The notes under the pieces: model-generated
Told to the model about the DNA's origin: nothing
The model's database searches: none
Seen by the model: the letters and a program-made list of their open reading frames with translations, nothing else
Shown here: in pieces, positions 46,231 to 57,321 of the stretch
How positions within the stretch are numbered: the first letter of the stretch is position 1
Layout: each line of letters begins with the position of its first letter
Origin: Chloranthus sessilifolius
Taxonomy: Eukaryota > Streptophyta > Magnoliopsida > Chloranthales > Chloranthaceae
DNA: 64,000 nucleotides
Direction of reading: 5' to 3'
Assembly (NCBI GenBank): GCA_021018995.1
Contig: CM037588.1
Span: 36,081,000 to 36,144,999, forward strand
Program-made: the position numbers and the translations under genes

Positions 46231-47243
46231 GTAATCCCCAGTGTAACTGATTTTCCTTGGCCAATCAGAGAAGAGGAGAATCAAATCAGCCAGTTAGGAT
46301 CTGCTGAGGCGGCTAAATTTCATCCATGTATTGCCCCAAATTTGTTAGAAAAGTTATGCACACGTGGGGCGGTTCAGTTAGGTATCACCTATGATGAGGG
46401 AGTTCCAAAAATATCCTTTAGGGCTGGTAGATAACTACTGAAACCCGTGCCTTGAGCAGATGACAGCTTTAGAATTTTATCTCGAGCAGTTCTCGATAGG
46501 CTCTCAACAGGATAAAAGACACCCTTTTAAGTGCTCGACAGGATGAATTAGCTGAGCTTTGAACTGCTCGGTTGCATTACAGCAACTTTAAACTGCTCGA
46601 GTGGATTAATCCACATGCATTCCAATTGAGTGGCTGAGTTGAACTGCTCGAATTCATTAAAGGCTTCATAACATTGAACTGCTCAAGGACTTCAATCTCC
46701 AGGCATTCCAGCTCGAGTGGTTGGTGTACAGTAGTAGCAGCTGCTCGAGAGGATGGATTTCAAGTGCATGCAAGTGCTTAACAGCTGCATGCTTCAGTTA
46801 AGTACTCAAGTGGTTTAGTGCAGCAACTTGAGAGGCTGCTCCTGCTTCAGCAACTGCTCGACAGGTTGCTTTCTTCATGCATACAGCTCATGGGGTTATA
46901 ACTTCAGTAAGAGCACAGCTGGACAAGTGAACTACTGCAGTCTTCTAACTGCTTGAGCTCATTTTCTATAGGTCTGATGTGCTCGAGAACTGCTCGAGCT
47001 TAATGTTCTGAACCTCTGCTGCTATGCATAGTCTGTTGCAGCACTCTGTCAGGTCTGGGTCTTCTCCCCAACCAATGGTTAAGTCTGATCATCCTCTTTT
47101 GGATTTTACAACATGAATTTCTGCACTACTCTACAAATTATTGAGAACTACCAAATAACACTTAAAATGCAATGATTAAGCAACTTTAGGGCTTAACAAA
47201 GCCTAGTTAGGAGGTGAAAAGTAGAATAATTTTGTGATTAACA

Positions 47244-47426
47244 GCAATTCCTACACCACACATCATACCCTCGACATCTGGTGCGTCTCCCATGCGAACT
47301 GTCCTCGGTCTGCCTCTGCCTCTAAGACATGGGGCCACACTAATCTTTCATTGAATAAAGAACAGCATCGATCAGTATCGATTGTAAAACAATCTTGCTT
47401 ATTGTCCTATGGAATTCAAATCTAAA
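47244..47426 (-). pseudogene. H gag stub (chromovirus-like Arg/Gly-rich start)
   Basis: About 180 nt of internal sequence after the PBS of H. One - strand frame reads CLRGRGRPRTVRMGDAPDVEG (about 47325-47265), like the Arg-Gly-Arg-rich Gag N-terminus of tRNA-iMet-primed gypsy elements. There is no intact start and LTR G interrupts it at 47243. Only the N-terminal piece is present, so the family assignment is tentative. Confidence 0.45.
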
Positions 47427-47444
47427 GCCATCTCTCTAATACCA
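47427..47444 (-). other. H primer-binding site (tRNA-iMet)
   Basis: Sense TGGTATTAGAGAGATGGC, close to the plant consensus TGGTATCAGAGCCATGG, 2 nt inside the LTR end. Confidence 0.75.
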
Positions 47445-48855
47445 ACTGTGACGACCCGACTTTCCCACACTCGATATATCGGGAAATCCAGCTAGCCATT
47501 TGCTCGGTACATCCATACAAATACGAAAATTAGAGCAGATATTAAGATCACATGGCAATTAACAAAAGGATTTTTGTTTCTACCCAAAATGTATGAACAA
47601 GGAATAAATTGACCCACCGATGATGGCTGACCATCACCTAAACAATGATTCACCGTAGTTCTCAAAAGGAATGTTCAAATATACTAATACTATTATCTTC
47701 CAAAACTTACTAGACGTATCGAGCCCAATGCACTCAAAACTCGAAAAATGAAAACAATTCTCTATCCCAATTCTAAGCTCGTCAGGCTGGAGGTCTGCCT
47801 CCTGTGGCTCGTAGTCCGGATCATCCTCAAGCCCCGATTGTTGAACAATGTCAACATCTGTGACCTATAGTCGGGGTGAGCTAAAAGTCTAAGCTCACTA
47901 GAAGAAAACTCAACATAATTACATCTTTTCATGTCTAGTATGGATTTCAAATGGCAGCATTCAAATGATATTAAACAGTGCTTCAGTGACAAATTTCAGA
48001 TAGATTTTCAATGCTATGTTCATATGCAATGTCATATCAAAATGGAATGGTCAGAAATAGGATTTTAATTAGAGTCAAACGAAGAGGAAATTCTCATATA
48101 TTTCTTATCTGAATATTTAACTTAAAGTCATAACTTAACTAATCTCCCAAGCAAATATAGCTTTGGGAGCCGAAGATTTCCGATCGGAATCCCTACCTAA
48201 CCATCGTCGTTCAATGAACACTTTTCATATTGCAACAAGCCTCTGCATTATCAGGGATACTTATGCCAGACACATCACCTTCAACATGGTTCAAAGAGTG
48301 GAGGGATTCATTCTGATGAACCTCAAATCAATGTGCAAGTTATAATACGTAATTCACATAGTGCAGTGTGTTTAATTTATATCTAATTTCAGAGTTCGGA
48401 TACATGTTCAAATTCAATTACAGAGCAAATCATATTCAAAGCGAAAAGCATAGTCAAATTTAAGGAGTTCAATTCAAAAAATCCATGAAATTAAGGAAAA
48501 ATGCAAGGTTGAGTTTCCCCTACCTCTCGGTTACGCGACACGCAAACATGAGGAAACGAATGCGGAAATCTTTATTGACAATCCCAGTCCTTATCTAGCT
48601 CCTACGACATTCAAAGATCATTCGCGAATAGCCCAGGGATCTTAAAAATCAAAGTCTCAGATGATTTCCAAGAAAAATCTAAAATAACCCAAACTGGCTA
48701 AGTCGCGCACGCGAGCAGTGCGGGCGACTCCCCCAGACACACAGATTGCGTGGGTGAGTAAAAAACTATGGTTCTTTAGGCTATTTTAGCCTGTACTAGT
48801 CACGCGCGCGACTTTTCAGACCTGAAGGCACTCACGCGCGAGTTTCCAAAGTCAC

Positions 48856-48860
48856 ACAGG
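48856..48860. repeat. Target site duplication of F, left copy (ACAGG)
   Basis: Repeated at 51522-51526. Confidence 0.85.
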
Positions 48861-49389
48861 TGTTGCCAATCTGGATTTCATTTATTTATTACCAGTGTGC
48901 TTGCTTATTGTGTGGTGAAAACAAATAATAAAAATAATGTAAAGCAAAATAAAGATGATGGCAATAGCACAACTAAAGAAATCCTAAGCCTGCAAGATCC
49001 AAGGCTATTGTAGCAAGTTTTGATGAGTAAGAGTTTATCCCACAAAGAAGTTGATCTAGAACCAAAAATGGGCTAGTAGGCCTCCAAATCTGACTACAGA
49101 TCTGGCAATCCTAAAGAAAGGGAGTTCAGTGTCACGCCTACACTAAATTACCTAAAGAAAGAAATAAAGTGTAGTCCTATCCTAAGAAAGGGTTATAAAG
49201 AAGAGGATGGTGGTGTGTTAAAATAAGAAAAAAAAGGGTGAGAAGTAAGCAGCGTAGGTTACATATTTATTTAGTTATGCAACTCAGATTTAGGGCTCTC
49301 TCTGCAGCAAGTCCTTGCCGAAGTGCTATTACTAATCTCAACAAGGTGGAAGTATCCAACTTAACCCATGCCATTTGGGGTGCTCCTAA

Positions 49390-49971
49390 GGCTATAATCT
49401 GTCCACTCAAATGGACACAGGCTATCCTATAGAGTCTGTCAAATCCCATTGATTAAGCCAAAAATTGCTGATCTAATCCAGAGGAGTAAGCTAATCAAAC
49501 CTTATCCAGGAATCAGATCAGGCCATGAAAACTATTGCAGCACTATGTTTGCCAGTGCTACGAGCTCCTCAGATATGTGCACAGATTTGGTTGACATTCA
49601 TAAGGGTATTAAATCAAGGGAAATCAGATGGTAAATAATAGATCTACTAGAAACTGAATGGGTTATTCTCCAAAACATGGATCCTATAGACATCTAAGGA
49701 AACCATAACATCTTTAGATTTAATTATACTTTTAATCAATAATTTATTGCTTAAAAATAGCTTGTAATATAAATGTCCTCACAGCTGTAATCACTACAGA
49801 GAAGCTAATTAATATCTGATAGTGATCAAGTAAAACCGAAGGGAGCCTGTTCTTGCACAATCTCTCACTAAGCTACAAGTCCCAGTGCAGAGAAGAAGAA
49901 TCCATCTCAGATCTGTGGCCAAGTTTGCCCTAGGGCTATTGTCTATCCACTCAAATGGTCACAGGCTATCC
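49390..49971 (-). repeat. Two copies of the 38-nt LTR box in F
   Basis: Copies at 49390-49427 and 49934-49971, aligned with the two copies in E. Confidence 0.7.
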
Positions 49972-50446
49972 ACAGAGGCTCTCTTACCTATAAATACAAT
50001 GACAGAGCATAAAAATTGTTGTCTGCCACCATGGTCCCAGCGTATCACGCTCAAGGTTCCATAGGCCTTTCAATAAGCTCAAATCCTAATCGTATGCTAT
50101 AGCCTGAACAGAACTATAGACAAATAGGAAAATAGCAGATTGAGTAAGCATTTAAAAAAAGATTCCATTGATCTAGTGTCATTAACAATGAAATCCCTCA
50201 AGGCAGCAGCCTTGTGCACAATAGCTCAACACAGGGTCCCAATGTTTACTGAACTATTACAAAACTTATATAAAGCTATACGTAAATGCTTACCAAAGGT
50301 TTAGCCAGCAAGTGCTGAGCTAAGAGAGAAGAAAAAATGGAAAAAGTGGTGATCAAACCCTAACCCTAACCCTAGCTTGCTTGAGCTCTCAGCCGACAGA
50401 GGTTGAAGGAGAAGGCGAATGATGGTTTGCTAAGTTACAAGCGCAA

Positions 50447-50454
50447 CTTATATA
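50447..50454 (-). promoter_or_regulatory. TATA box of solo LTR F
   Basis: TATATAAG on the - strand, the same as in E. Confidence 0.6.
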
Positions 50455-51521
50455 CTTAGTCCCAATGTTGTGGCTAAGAGAAGAGTAAACGATAATTTTC
50501 TTAAAGTAGATGTAGCACTGTTACAATCCTTGGTTGCCTTAGAATGCGTGCGTCAGAATCCATGCCTTGGGGTGCATGCCCTAGACCTAGGTAAATCCCC
50601 AAAAGGTCCTTGAGTTAGGGTTGAGAAGTGGAGACCCCGAGCTTCGTGGGGCTGGCTTTTGCATTTCACTTCTGTCACGCAGTATGCAGAGTGTTCGCGG
50701 GATAGAGCTTGGCATGGAATACTACTGTCTCGCTCAGAAGAACTTTGGATGATCGCACAGTTGCTTCAGTTGTGAATGCACTCGCACAGAAGTACTTTCA
50801 GTGCATTGATTGCTCGTGCAGAAGAGCTTTAGAAACTTCACTCGCGGGGTATTGGCACAAATGCCTTTTACATCTCACTCGGTATAGACTTAGACTTTTA
50901 GGCATGCGCGAGCTAAGTGAGAGGTTTTCTGGGTGTCTCTCTCCTCCAGAGTCATGCAAGAATTGCGTGAGGTGTATTTAGTGTGTGAAAGCTCCGCGAG
51001 TTTCTCCATATAATGCTTGCGGTTGAAGTGCGCGACTGTTGTGCGTGAGCTTCTTTGTAGTAACTCCCGCCATTTGAATTACGCGACTTCTTTGCAATCT
51101 CTATTACACTGCATGTCTTAGCTGTGTGAGGGAGCTCTGCCAGTGACTTGAACAATGCGAGGTTGCACCTCAACTGCGCGAAATAGGTCCCTGGCTCCTC
51201 TGCTGCTATGCACATGCTTCTGCTGCAGCTTCCTCCATTCTCACCTATTCTTTTAATATCTGTTGGACTTTCTGGTTCACGTATGACATGCACATTAGTC
51301 ACCATGGTGTGTACCACCATGGTGATCCATCATTTTCTAGTTCTGCTGTCATCTTTTGCTTAAAATCTCTCTCTTCTTAACACCAAAAGCACAGACTTTG
51401 TGTTAAGCTACACACTTTATTCCTAATGACAAAACAAGCTAAAAAAGAGTTATTAGTGAGCTTCAAGGACCAGTAAAGGTTAGGTTAAGAGGTGAAAAGT
51501 GGTACTTTTCAGTGATTAACA

Positions 51522-51526
51522 ACAGG
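51522..51526. repeat. Target site duplication of F, right copy (ACAGG)
   Basis: Matches 48856-48860. Confidence 0.85.
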
Positions 51527-52498
51527 CTACTATCTGAAACTCTACTATTTGCCCGATTTTTAGAATTTTTCTCTCTCTAACTCGTTTCCCATTCAAACCC
51601 TCATTCATCACAAGAATTGCAAGATAATTAAAATTGTGATTTTTATCCACAATTTAAACATGAGATCTCGCCTTTTTGACTCACGAGATCAATGTGTACG
51701 ATAATCAGAGTTTGGAACTAGCGCTTTCACCTCTTATACGTGTAATGGGTTTTAAAACCCACCTTCTCACAATCGTATTGAGCCCGGATTCGCAAGATCT
51801 AATCCTTCCAACTACACACGACGACTACAGATTCAATTGCTACGGCGATCTAGAGATCTCATGAATGTCGGTGTTTCAAACTCAAACAAAAGATGGTTTC
51901 ATGAAAATGAAACTCTCTCATTCTTCCCGGATCATAACTCTATGCAAGTGCGACACACTCTTGTACCAATAATTGATAAAAATAGAGAATATGAGAGGGA
52001 GATCAACTATGCTTCGGATCCTAAGAGTGTAAGCGATGGAGCTTCTCCTCTCAAATTCACTCTCTTTCTTTCACTCTCAACCTTTCTCTCAATTTGAAAA
52101 ACAAAGCAAAGCAATGGCTTCTCATGTAAGCCATTGCCTAAATATCATGGTTCTTTCTTCCTTGTGAAGCACACATACACACTTGTGTGTTTTTTGTTCT
52201 TATCTAAGTGCTTTACAGTCTTGCTACCTTGTGAAGCGCACACACACTTGTGTGCTAGCTCTTACTCATGAAGGTTTGATCCGGTGTGGAACCAGAACAC
52301 CCAAATCACTTTTTTAGCTAGGTTCAATGCTAAGCTATTACACCGTAACATTGTATTAGCCCTTGTTCAAGTTCCAACTTCACTCTAAAACAAATCTAAA
52401 ATGAGTTATTCAAAAAATTCTGAAACGGTAGCGTGTGCCCTATCTAACACGTACACCTAGCATAACATATACGGGTTGGAAAAATTGGGGATATTACA

Positions 52499-53301
52499 TC
52501 AACTCACTAATTGGTTTAGAAATTAGGTAATGGTCCATCTAAGGTTTCTGAGGTTTTTAAGGTCTTGGAGAAGAGGGAGTTAGCTTTTAATGGTGGATGA
52601 TGGGGTGATGGCTTGAATAGCAAGAGGGTTATATTTTAGGTTACTAAGGGTACTAGGGTCATAAAGAAACAAATCCTGAAGTCCGGGATGGTCCATAAGT
52701 CAAACCCCCAAATAAAAAAAACCCATTTTCAAAATTAAGAAGTGCAATCCCGCACTGCAAAAAAACCATTTTGGCTATGAGTACATACTATGTACGCGTA
52801 GCCAAAAATTTCCAAAATTGCTCTATGCGTACCTAGTATGTACTCATGTGTTAATTTTTTTTTATCTTTTTTTATAAGCCCATTGGATGTATCGTCTTGA
52901 GTTACCCCAAAACGATATATAATATAGTCAATTAGACATTTCAATCAAAAGTTATGGCCATCAAAAGTACGAGAGCCGCGCAACATCATAAATTCGTGAA
53001 ATGCTATTTTTAGGGGCCTTGTGCCTTCATGGGCTGAATTTGGGACCATCCGGGAATCAGGGATCATTCTCTAAGGTTTTTCTAAGCTTTCCTCAGGGTA
53101 TCTAGGGTTGTAAAGGAGTTTTATAGGGGATGCTCCGGTATGGATTCTAGGGGTTCGATAAGGGTCCTAGGGGGTCCGGTAAGGGTTCCAGGGGTTTGAG
53201 AAGGGTTCTAAAGGTTATGGGGAGTGCTTTCGGAAGCTCAAAAGTACTCCTTTCTCAAAGTATCAGTTAATCGAGCCTTGGGCCAAATTTGGGTGTCTAC
53301 A
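52499..53301 (-). mobile_element. LTR fragment J, truncated by H
   Basis: In sense it starts TGTAGACACCCAAATTTGGC at 53301, a start typical of plant gypsy LTRs. It runs left until H begins at 52498; its other part would lie beyond H. It contains a strong inverted repeat (52777-52847). The identity beyond 'LTR' is not determined. Confidence 0.55.
52777..52847. repeat. Inverted repeat in J
   Basis: Perfect 14-bp outer arms (ATGAGTACATACTA / TAGTATGTACTCAT) continued by about 11 more positions with two mismatches around GTACGCGTAG, and a loop of about 21 nt. Confidence 0.85.
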
Positions 53302-54661
53302 GTCACATAGCTTATCGTTGTTCTCATAAACAATCTCGTATGAGTACCTCGTACTTGAAAGAGTTCTTGAACTATCAGCTGAGGATTGGGTCTAGTTAGA
53401 CTGATAGAGCAATTGATCCTTATCTTGATTGACTAATTGGTGGAGCGTGTCAACCTTTGTTCGCGCAAACATTGGCATCTTGAATCTTGGACCATGGATG
53501 GTGTTCTGGTATCGACACGGAATTAATTAAAAGATAATAATATATAACTCATAAATCTTAAATTTAATGATTATTACATGATATCAAAATAACCAGAAAT
53601 TACACTTAATCAATTCAGAAAATCTTAATGTACCTTGTAAACTTTGTGCTTGCTAATGTTATAATTGTAAAACTTTTACCATGTTAATATTGAAGTAACC
53701 TGTAGAATAATATTTCTATGCTTTAATCTCTGCATTTCCTTGTTTTTATACAACATGAATTGTTATTCTTACTATGGATGCTTGTCTTCATGTTAGATAA
53801 ACTTTGCTTAATGTCATCGTACATAGAATTCTTGCTTAATGTTGGTCTAATCTTGCTTATTTCTATGTTAGCACAACTGCTGGATACTCCACTTTCACTT
53901 GCACCTATGGAGTTCTCTTAACACTATTTGTATTGAAATCCCATTACAAAATTAACTAAGATATTATTAAGCTTCATCGCTTACGATCATTTCATGACCT
54001 AAAAATTCCAGCTACTAGTCCGCAACCACCCAACCAAAGTTGGAGGAGTTGAACGAGGAAAGATCCAGGAGCGATCATCGAGCTGATAGTTTAAACTCAT
54101 TTTGTCTATAGTGCTACCAGCACTTGCACTCTTATTTTTGTTAGGATCTTTTCCTTTGTTTTAGGATTTTGTTATAAGACTAGTACTTTTGAAAGATAAT
54201 GATGTAACTTTGTATTAGAACTTTAAACTATGTAGATCTTTTAAGATTTAGCTTCCGAAAAAAAAAATCTTTAGAATTATCTTATCTAAGATTTCAAATT
54301 AAATAGAATTTATTTACAATAAAGTTGTATACTTGAACTTGCTCGATCAGGTTAACGAGACTGTGGCAGTGAATGAAAAGAATTTATTTATTGCTTCTGC
54401 AACTACTTTGAAAATGAAATAAAAAAATTTCCACACTTATGTAAAAATTAGAAAGCATTTCCCATGATATTTTAGAAAAACAATATATGGAAAATTTACA
54501 TGAATAGAATCGCAAATTAACTGAGTTTGATATATGAATTGGGAAATGACTTAAGAGCTTGAAATGCCCGAATATAAATCTGGAAGCGGTGTGCGTCGTG
54601 TGAGCGCACCGGCTTTGCTCCGCCAACGGACCACGAGGCCAAGGGGCGTGGGGGCGTGACA
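53302..54661 (-). other. AT-rich region with possible LTR start K
   Basis: No gene recognised over 1.36 kb. Near its right end, sense strand TGTCACGCCCCCACGCCCC (54661 leftward) looks like an LTR start and coincides with the point where the DUF1985 fragment stops. No matching end, PBS or TSD was found, so K is tentative. The frame 54384-54725 spans this junction and is not a gene. Confidence 0.35.
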
Positions 54662-54724
54662 AAAATATTGCATAGCCTTTGCCCTCTCTAATATTCCCCG
54701 ACTCTTCTCCACTTTTTCCATGCA

Positions 54725-55014
54725 CTACCGCTGGTGCTTGTACGTCGCATCACCCCATGGATATTCATTGAAATTTGGGAGATTATCAATGAGGTTGAGG
54801 TAGGGGTCATCGAGGGAATATTTTGTGTTTGGGAAGAGGATGGTGGTAAGGATGAACAACAAACATAGCTTCAGGAAGTCCTCGTCAGCATCCTCAGCTA
54901 TGCCATTTATGGCATTGAGGATGTCGCCCCTCTTCACAAGGTTAATGCCTCTGAAAAACTTATTTATGATCGTCAGGGCATCGGGAAGGGGCTTGGAGGA
55001 AGGGTAATGGCGAG
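54725..55014 (-). pseudogene. DUF1985-like fragment
   Basis: The - strand frame reads GHYPSSKPLPDALTIINKFF, then RGDILNAINGIAEDADEDF, LKLCLLFILTTILFPN and DDPYLNLIDNLPNFNEYPWG, ending at a TAG (54725). The pattern of Leu-rich helix, 'ILFPN', 'L-x-L-(I/V)-D-(D/N)-L' and 'FNEYPWG' is typical of DUF1985, a plant domain usually found in Ulp1-protease-bearing transposons and their derivatives. After the stop the frame goes on with MEKVEKSRGILERAKAMQYF before K. Only a piece of the domain is present, with no protease, so it is a remnant. Confidence 0.6.
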
Positions 55015-55467
55015 GTCAGTCATTCGAAGATTAGTTACTAACCAAAAATCAAGTAGGCGAAATTTTATAGTGCCCTTCCCAAAATTTCAAACGTTTTTCT
55101 CAACCCAAAACTTAATTACTATGTGCAGGAGGTCGTTGACGCTATCACACCCTTCGGGGCTAGAAAGAAGTACCTGAAGACTGAATCCATTAGCAGTGTT
55201 TTCGTATGTTCAGTGGCCTCATTGTAGATTGACCAACACTTCATAATGGTGCACTTAGTCGCTGGAGTCTTGATAACCATCTTGAAAATTTGTGAATCAT
55301 AAGAATTTACAGAAGAACACATAAAAAAGGAGCGTCGTCGCTTCCTCGTCGTAGATAGAAGCACTAATGCTCTAACTAAGAAGTGCTAGCGCTCCTTACA
55401 TGAAATGATAGCTCTTCTAAATAGAGGTACAGAGGCGATAATGCACTATGAAAGAAGCGTTAGTGCT

Positions 55468-55511
55468 CCATCAAAGAAGGGATGGCGCCTCCATCAAGGA
55501 AGGGATGGCGC
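55468..55511 (+). repeat. Two-copy 21-bp tandem repeat
   Basis: CCATCAAAGAAGGGATGGCG and CCATCAAGGAAGGGATGGCG, each followed by C, differing at one base and separated by 2 nt. Confidence 0.85.
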
Positions 55512-55646
55512 ATATTTGAAGCAGCGTGAAAATAAAAGGACAATCATCTTGCTTCAAAAAAAGGAAAAATGAAAAATGAGTCCGCCGTTTCGATGTGTCT
55601 TCTTACTGTATTCTTTAAAGATTAAAGTTAGGGCAAAGAAGAAAAT

Positions 55647-55673
55647 AATTTATGAATTTTTAATTCATAAATT
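55647..55673. repeat. Perfect 12-bp inverted repeat
   Basis: AATTTATGAATT / AATTCATAAATT with a TTT loop, 60 nt before the LTR of E. Confidence 0.85.
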
Positions 55674-56797
55674 TGCCGAGTTAATAAGTGTTTTTGAATG
55701 GTAATGATGGCCATTGCAAACCACGATGCCACTTTTAATCACTGAAAAGAACCACTTTTCACCTCTTAACCTAGCCTTTGTTGGGCCTTGAAGCTCACTA
55801 ATAACTCCTTTTTAGCTTGTTTTGTAGTTGGGAATAAAGTGTGCTGCTTAACACAAACTCTGTGCTTTTGGCACTAAGAAGAGAGATTTCAAGCAAAAGA
55901 TGACGGCTGAACTAGAAAATGATGGACCACCAAGGTGGTACACACCATGGTGACTAATGTGCATGTCATACTAGAACCAGAAAGTCTAGCAGATATTAAA
56001 AGAATAGGTGAGAATGGAGGAAGCTACAACAGAAGCATGTGCGTAGCAGCAGAGGAGCCAGGGACCTATTTCACACAGCTGAGGTGCAACCTCGCGTTGT
56101 TCAAGTCACTATTAGAGCTCCCTCGCGTAGCTAAGGCATGTGGCATAATAGAGCTTGCAAAGAAGTCACACTGTTCAAATGGCGGGAGTTACTACAAAGA
56201 AGCTCTCGCACAGCAGTTGCACACTTCAGCTACAAGCATTATATGGAGAAACTCGCGGAGCTTTCCCACACTAAATACACCTCGCGCAATGCTTGCATGA
56301 CTTTGGAGGAGAGAGATGCCCAAAAAACCTCTCGCGTAGCTCCCGCGCACCTAAAAGTTTAAGTCTATACTGAGCGAGATGCAAAAGGCATCTGCGCGAA
56401 TACCCCGCAAGTGATGTTTCTGAAGCTCTTCTGCACGAGCAATCAATGCACTGAAAGTTCTTCTGCGTGAGCACATTCACATCTGAAGAAACTGCGTGAT
56501 CATCCAAAGTTCTTCTATGAGAGACAGCAGTATTCCACGCCAAGCTCTACCCCGCAAACGCTCAGCATACTGCACGACAGAAGTGAAATGCAAAAGCCAG
56601 CCCCGCGAAGCTCGGGCTCTCCACTTCTCAATCCTAACTCAAGGACCTTTTGGGGATTTCCCTAGGTCTAGGGTATGCACCTCGAGGCATGAATTCTGAT
56701 GCACACATTCCAAGGCATCCAAGGGTTGTAATAGTGCCATGTCTACTTTAAGAAAATTAGGGTTTACTCTTATCTTAGCCACAACATTGGGAATAAG

Positions 56798-56805
56798 TAT
56801 ATAAG
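56798..56805 (+). promoter_or_regulatory. TATA box of E 5' LTR
   Basis: TATATAAG downstream of the CGCG array. Confidence 0.6.
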
Positions 56806-57013
56806 TTGCGCTTATCACTTAGCAAACCATCATTCGCCTTCTCCATCAACCTCTGTCGATTGAGAGCTCAAGCAGGTTAGGGTTAGGGTTAGGATTTGAT
56901 TACCTCTTTTTCCATTTTTTCTTCTCTTAGCTCAGTACTTGCTGGCTAAACCTTTGGTAAGCATCTATGTATAGCTTTATGTAAGTTTTATAATAGTTTA
57001 GTAAACATTGGGA

Positions 57014-57018
57014 CTCGG
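57014..57018. repeat. Target site duplication of I, left copy (CTCGG)
   Basis: Right copy at 59309-59313 is CTTGG, one C-to-T difference. F shows the uninterrupted sequence at this place. Confidence 0.75.
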
Positions 57019-57289
57019 TGTAGATACCCCCATTTCGCCCTCTCAAAGTACACGAATTCGTTTGGTCAGCCCATGACCTTTTTAACCCTCGACATGGGAC
57101 CATGCAATAGTACATGGCTGAACACAAGCTAAATCAATTGCTTTGTGGCTTAGATCCCAACGTAGGGAGGCTATATACTAAGCAATAGTATATAGTTGGA
57201 ATGAAAACTGAAATAGTAGTCCTGCATTCCATTCTTAAGACCATACTTTGACAACCCTGAATCAAACGCCTGAAAACCTGCGCGTAATT

Positions 57290-57321
57290 TGATCACGCGC
57301 AAAACCACAAGCGCGTGATCA
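57290..57321. repeat. Perfect 11-bp inverted repeat in I
   Basis: TGATCACGCGC / GCGCGTGATCA with a 10-nt spacer, within the CGCG-motif array. Confidence 0.9.

Larger units (their letters stand above)
33270..47243 (-). mobile_element. LTR fragment G, interrupted by A
   Basis: The + strand pieces 33270-33443 and 45880-47243 join into one - strand LTR once A and one ATAGG copy are set aside. The right end reads, in sense, TGTTAATCACAAAATTATTC. Its U3 (about 46490-47000) is rich in GCTCGA and CTCGACAGG motifs, a TATAAATA box lies at 46223-46230, and the 38-nt box is at 33314-33351. The 3' part is cut off where D is inserted (33269/33270), so the rest lies outside the window. GCAAT at 47244-47248 may be its target duplication. 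Confidence 0.75.
48861..51521 (-). mobile_element. Solo LTR F (D/E family)
   Basis: 2661 bp with TG...CA ends, ACAGG on both sides and no internal region. It is homologous to the LTRs of E and D on the opposite strand. CGCG-motif array at about 50640-51190, TATATAAG at 50447-50454, two 38-nt boxes (49390-49427, 49934-49971). A run of three CCCTAA units near 50350 is LTR sequence shared with E. Expected product of LTR-LTR recombination. Confidence 0.9.
47447..52498 (-). mobile_element. Element H 5' LTR (Ty3/gypsy), interrupted by solo LTR F
   Basis: In sense it starts TGTAATATCCCC (52498) and ends GGTCGTCACA (47447), next to a tRNA-iMet PBS. Without F and one ACAGG copy it is about 2.4 kb. 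It holds CGCGCG-type motifs at about 48700-48840 and two CACACA/TGTGTG segments at 52160-52260. The rest of H lies beyond G, to the left. Open frames 47762-47992, 48163-48345 and 51676-52097 are LTR sequence. Confidence 0.8.
55015..55732. other. Stretch between DUF1985 fragment and element E
   Basis: No supported gene. A - strand frame (55364-55119) might be an upstream piece of the same transposon gene but shows no recognisable domain. It contains a two-copy 21-bp repeat (55468-55511) and a perfect hairpin (55647-55673). Confidence 0.5.

Noticed and set aside
50345..50375. Telomere-like CCCTAA repeats (and TTAGGG-like copies near 56876)
   Set aside because: Only about three units, of the TTAGGG rather than the plant TTTAGGG type, and present at the same place in both F and E, so they are LTR sequence.
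50952..51320. Frame of 122 residues, with a near copy at 55935-56300, as a conserved protein
   Set aside because: Both lie in the U3 motif arrays of the related LTRs F and E on the same sense strand; similarity reflects LTR homology and there is no recognisable domain.
53302..54661. Host gene exons in the AT-rich stretch
   Set aside because: No frame over 60 codons with recognisable protein similarity and no consistent splice structure could be supported.
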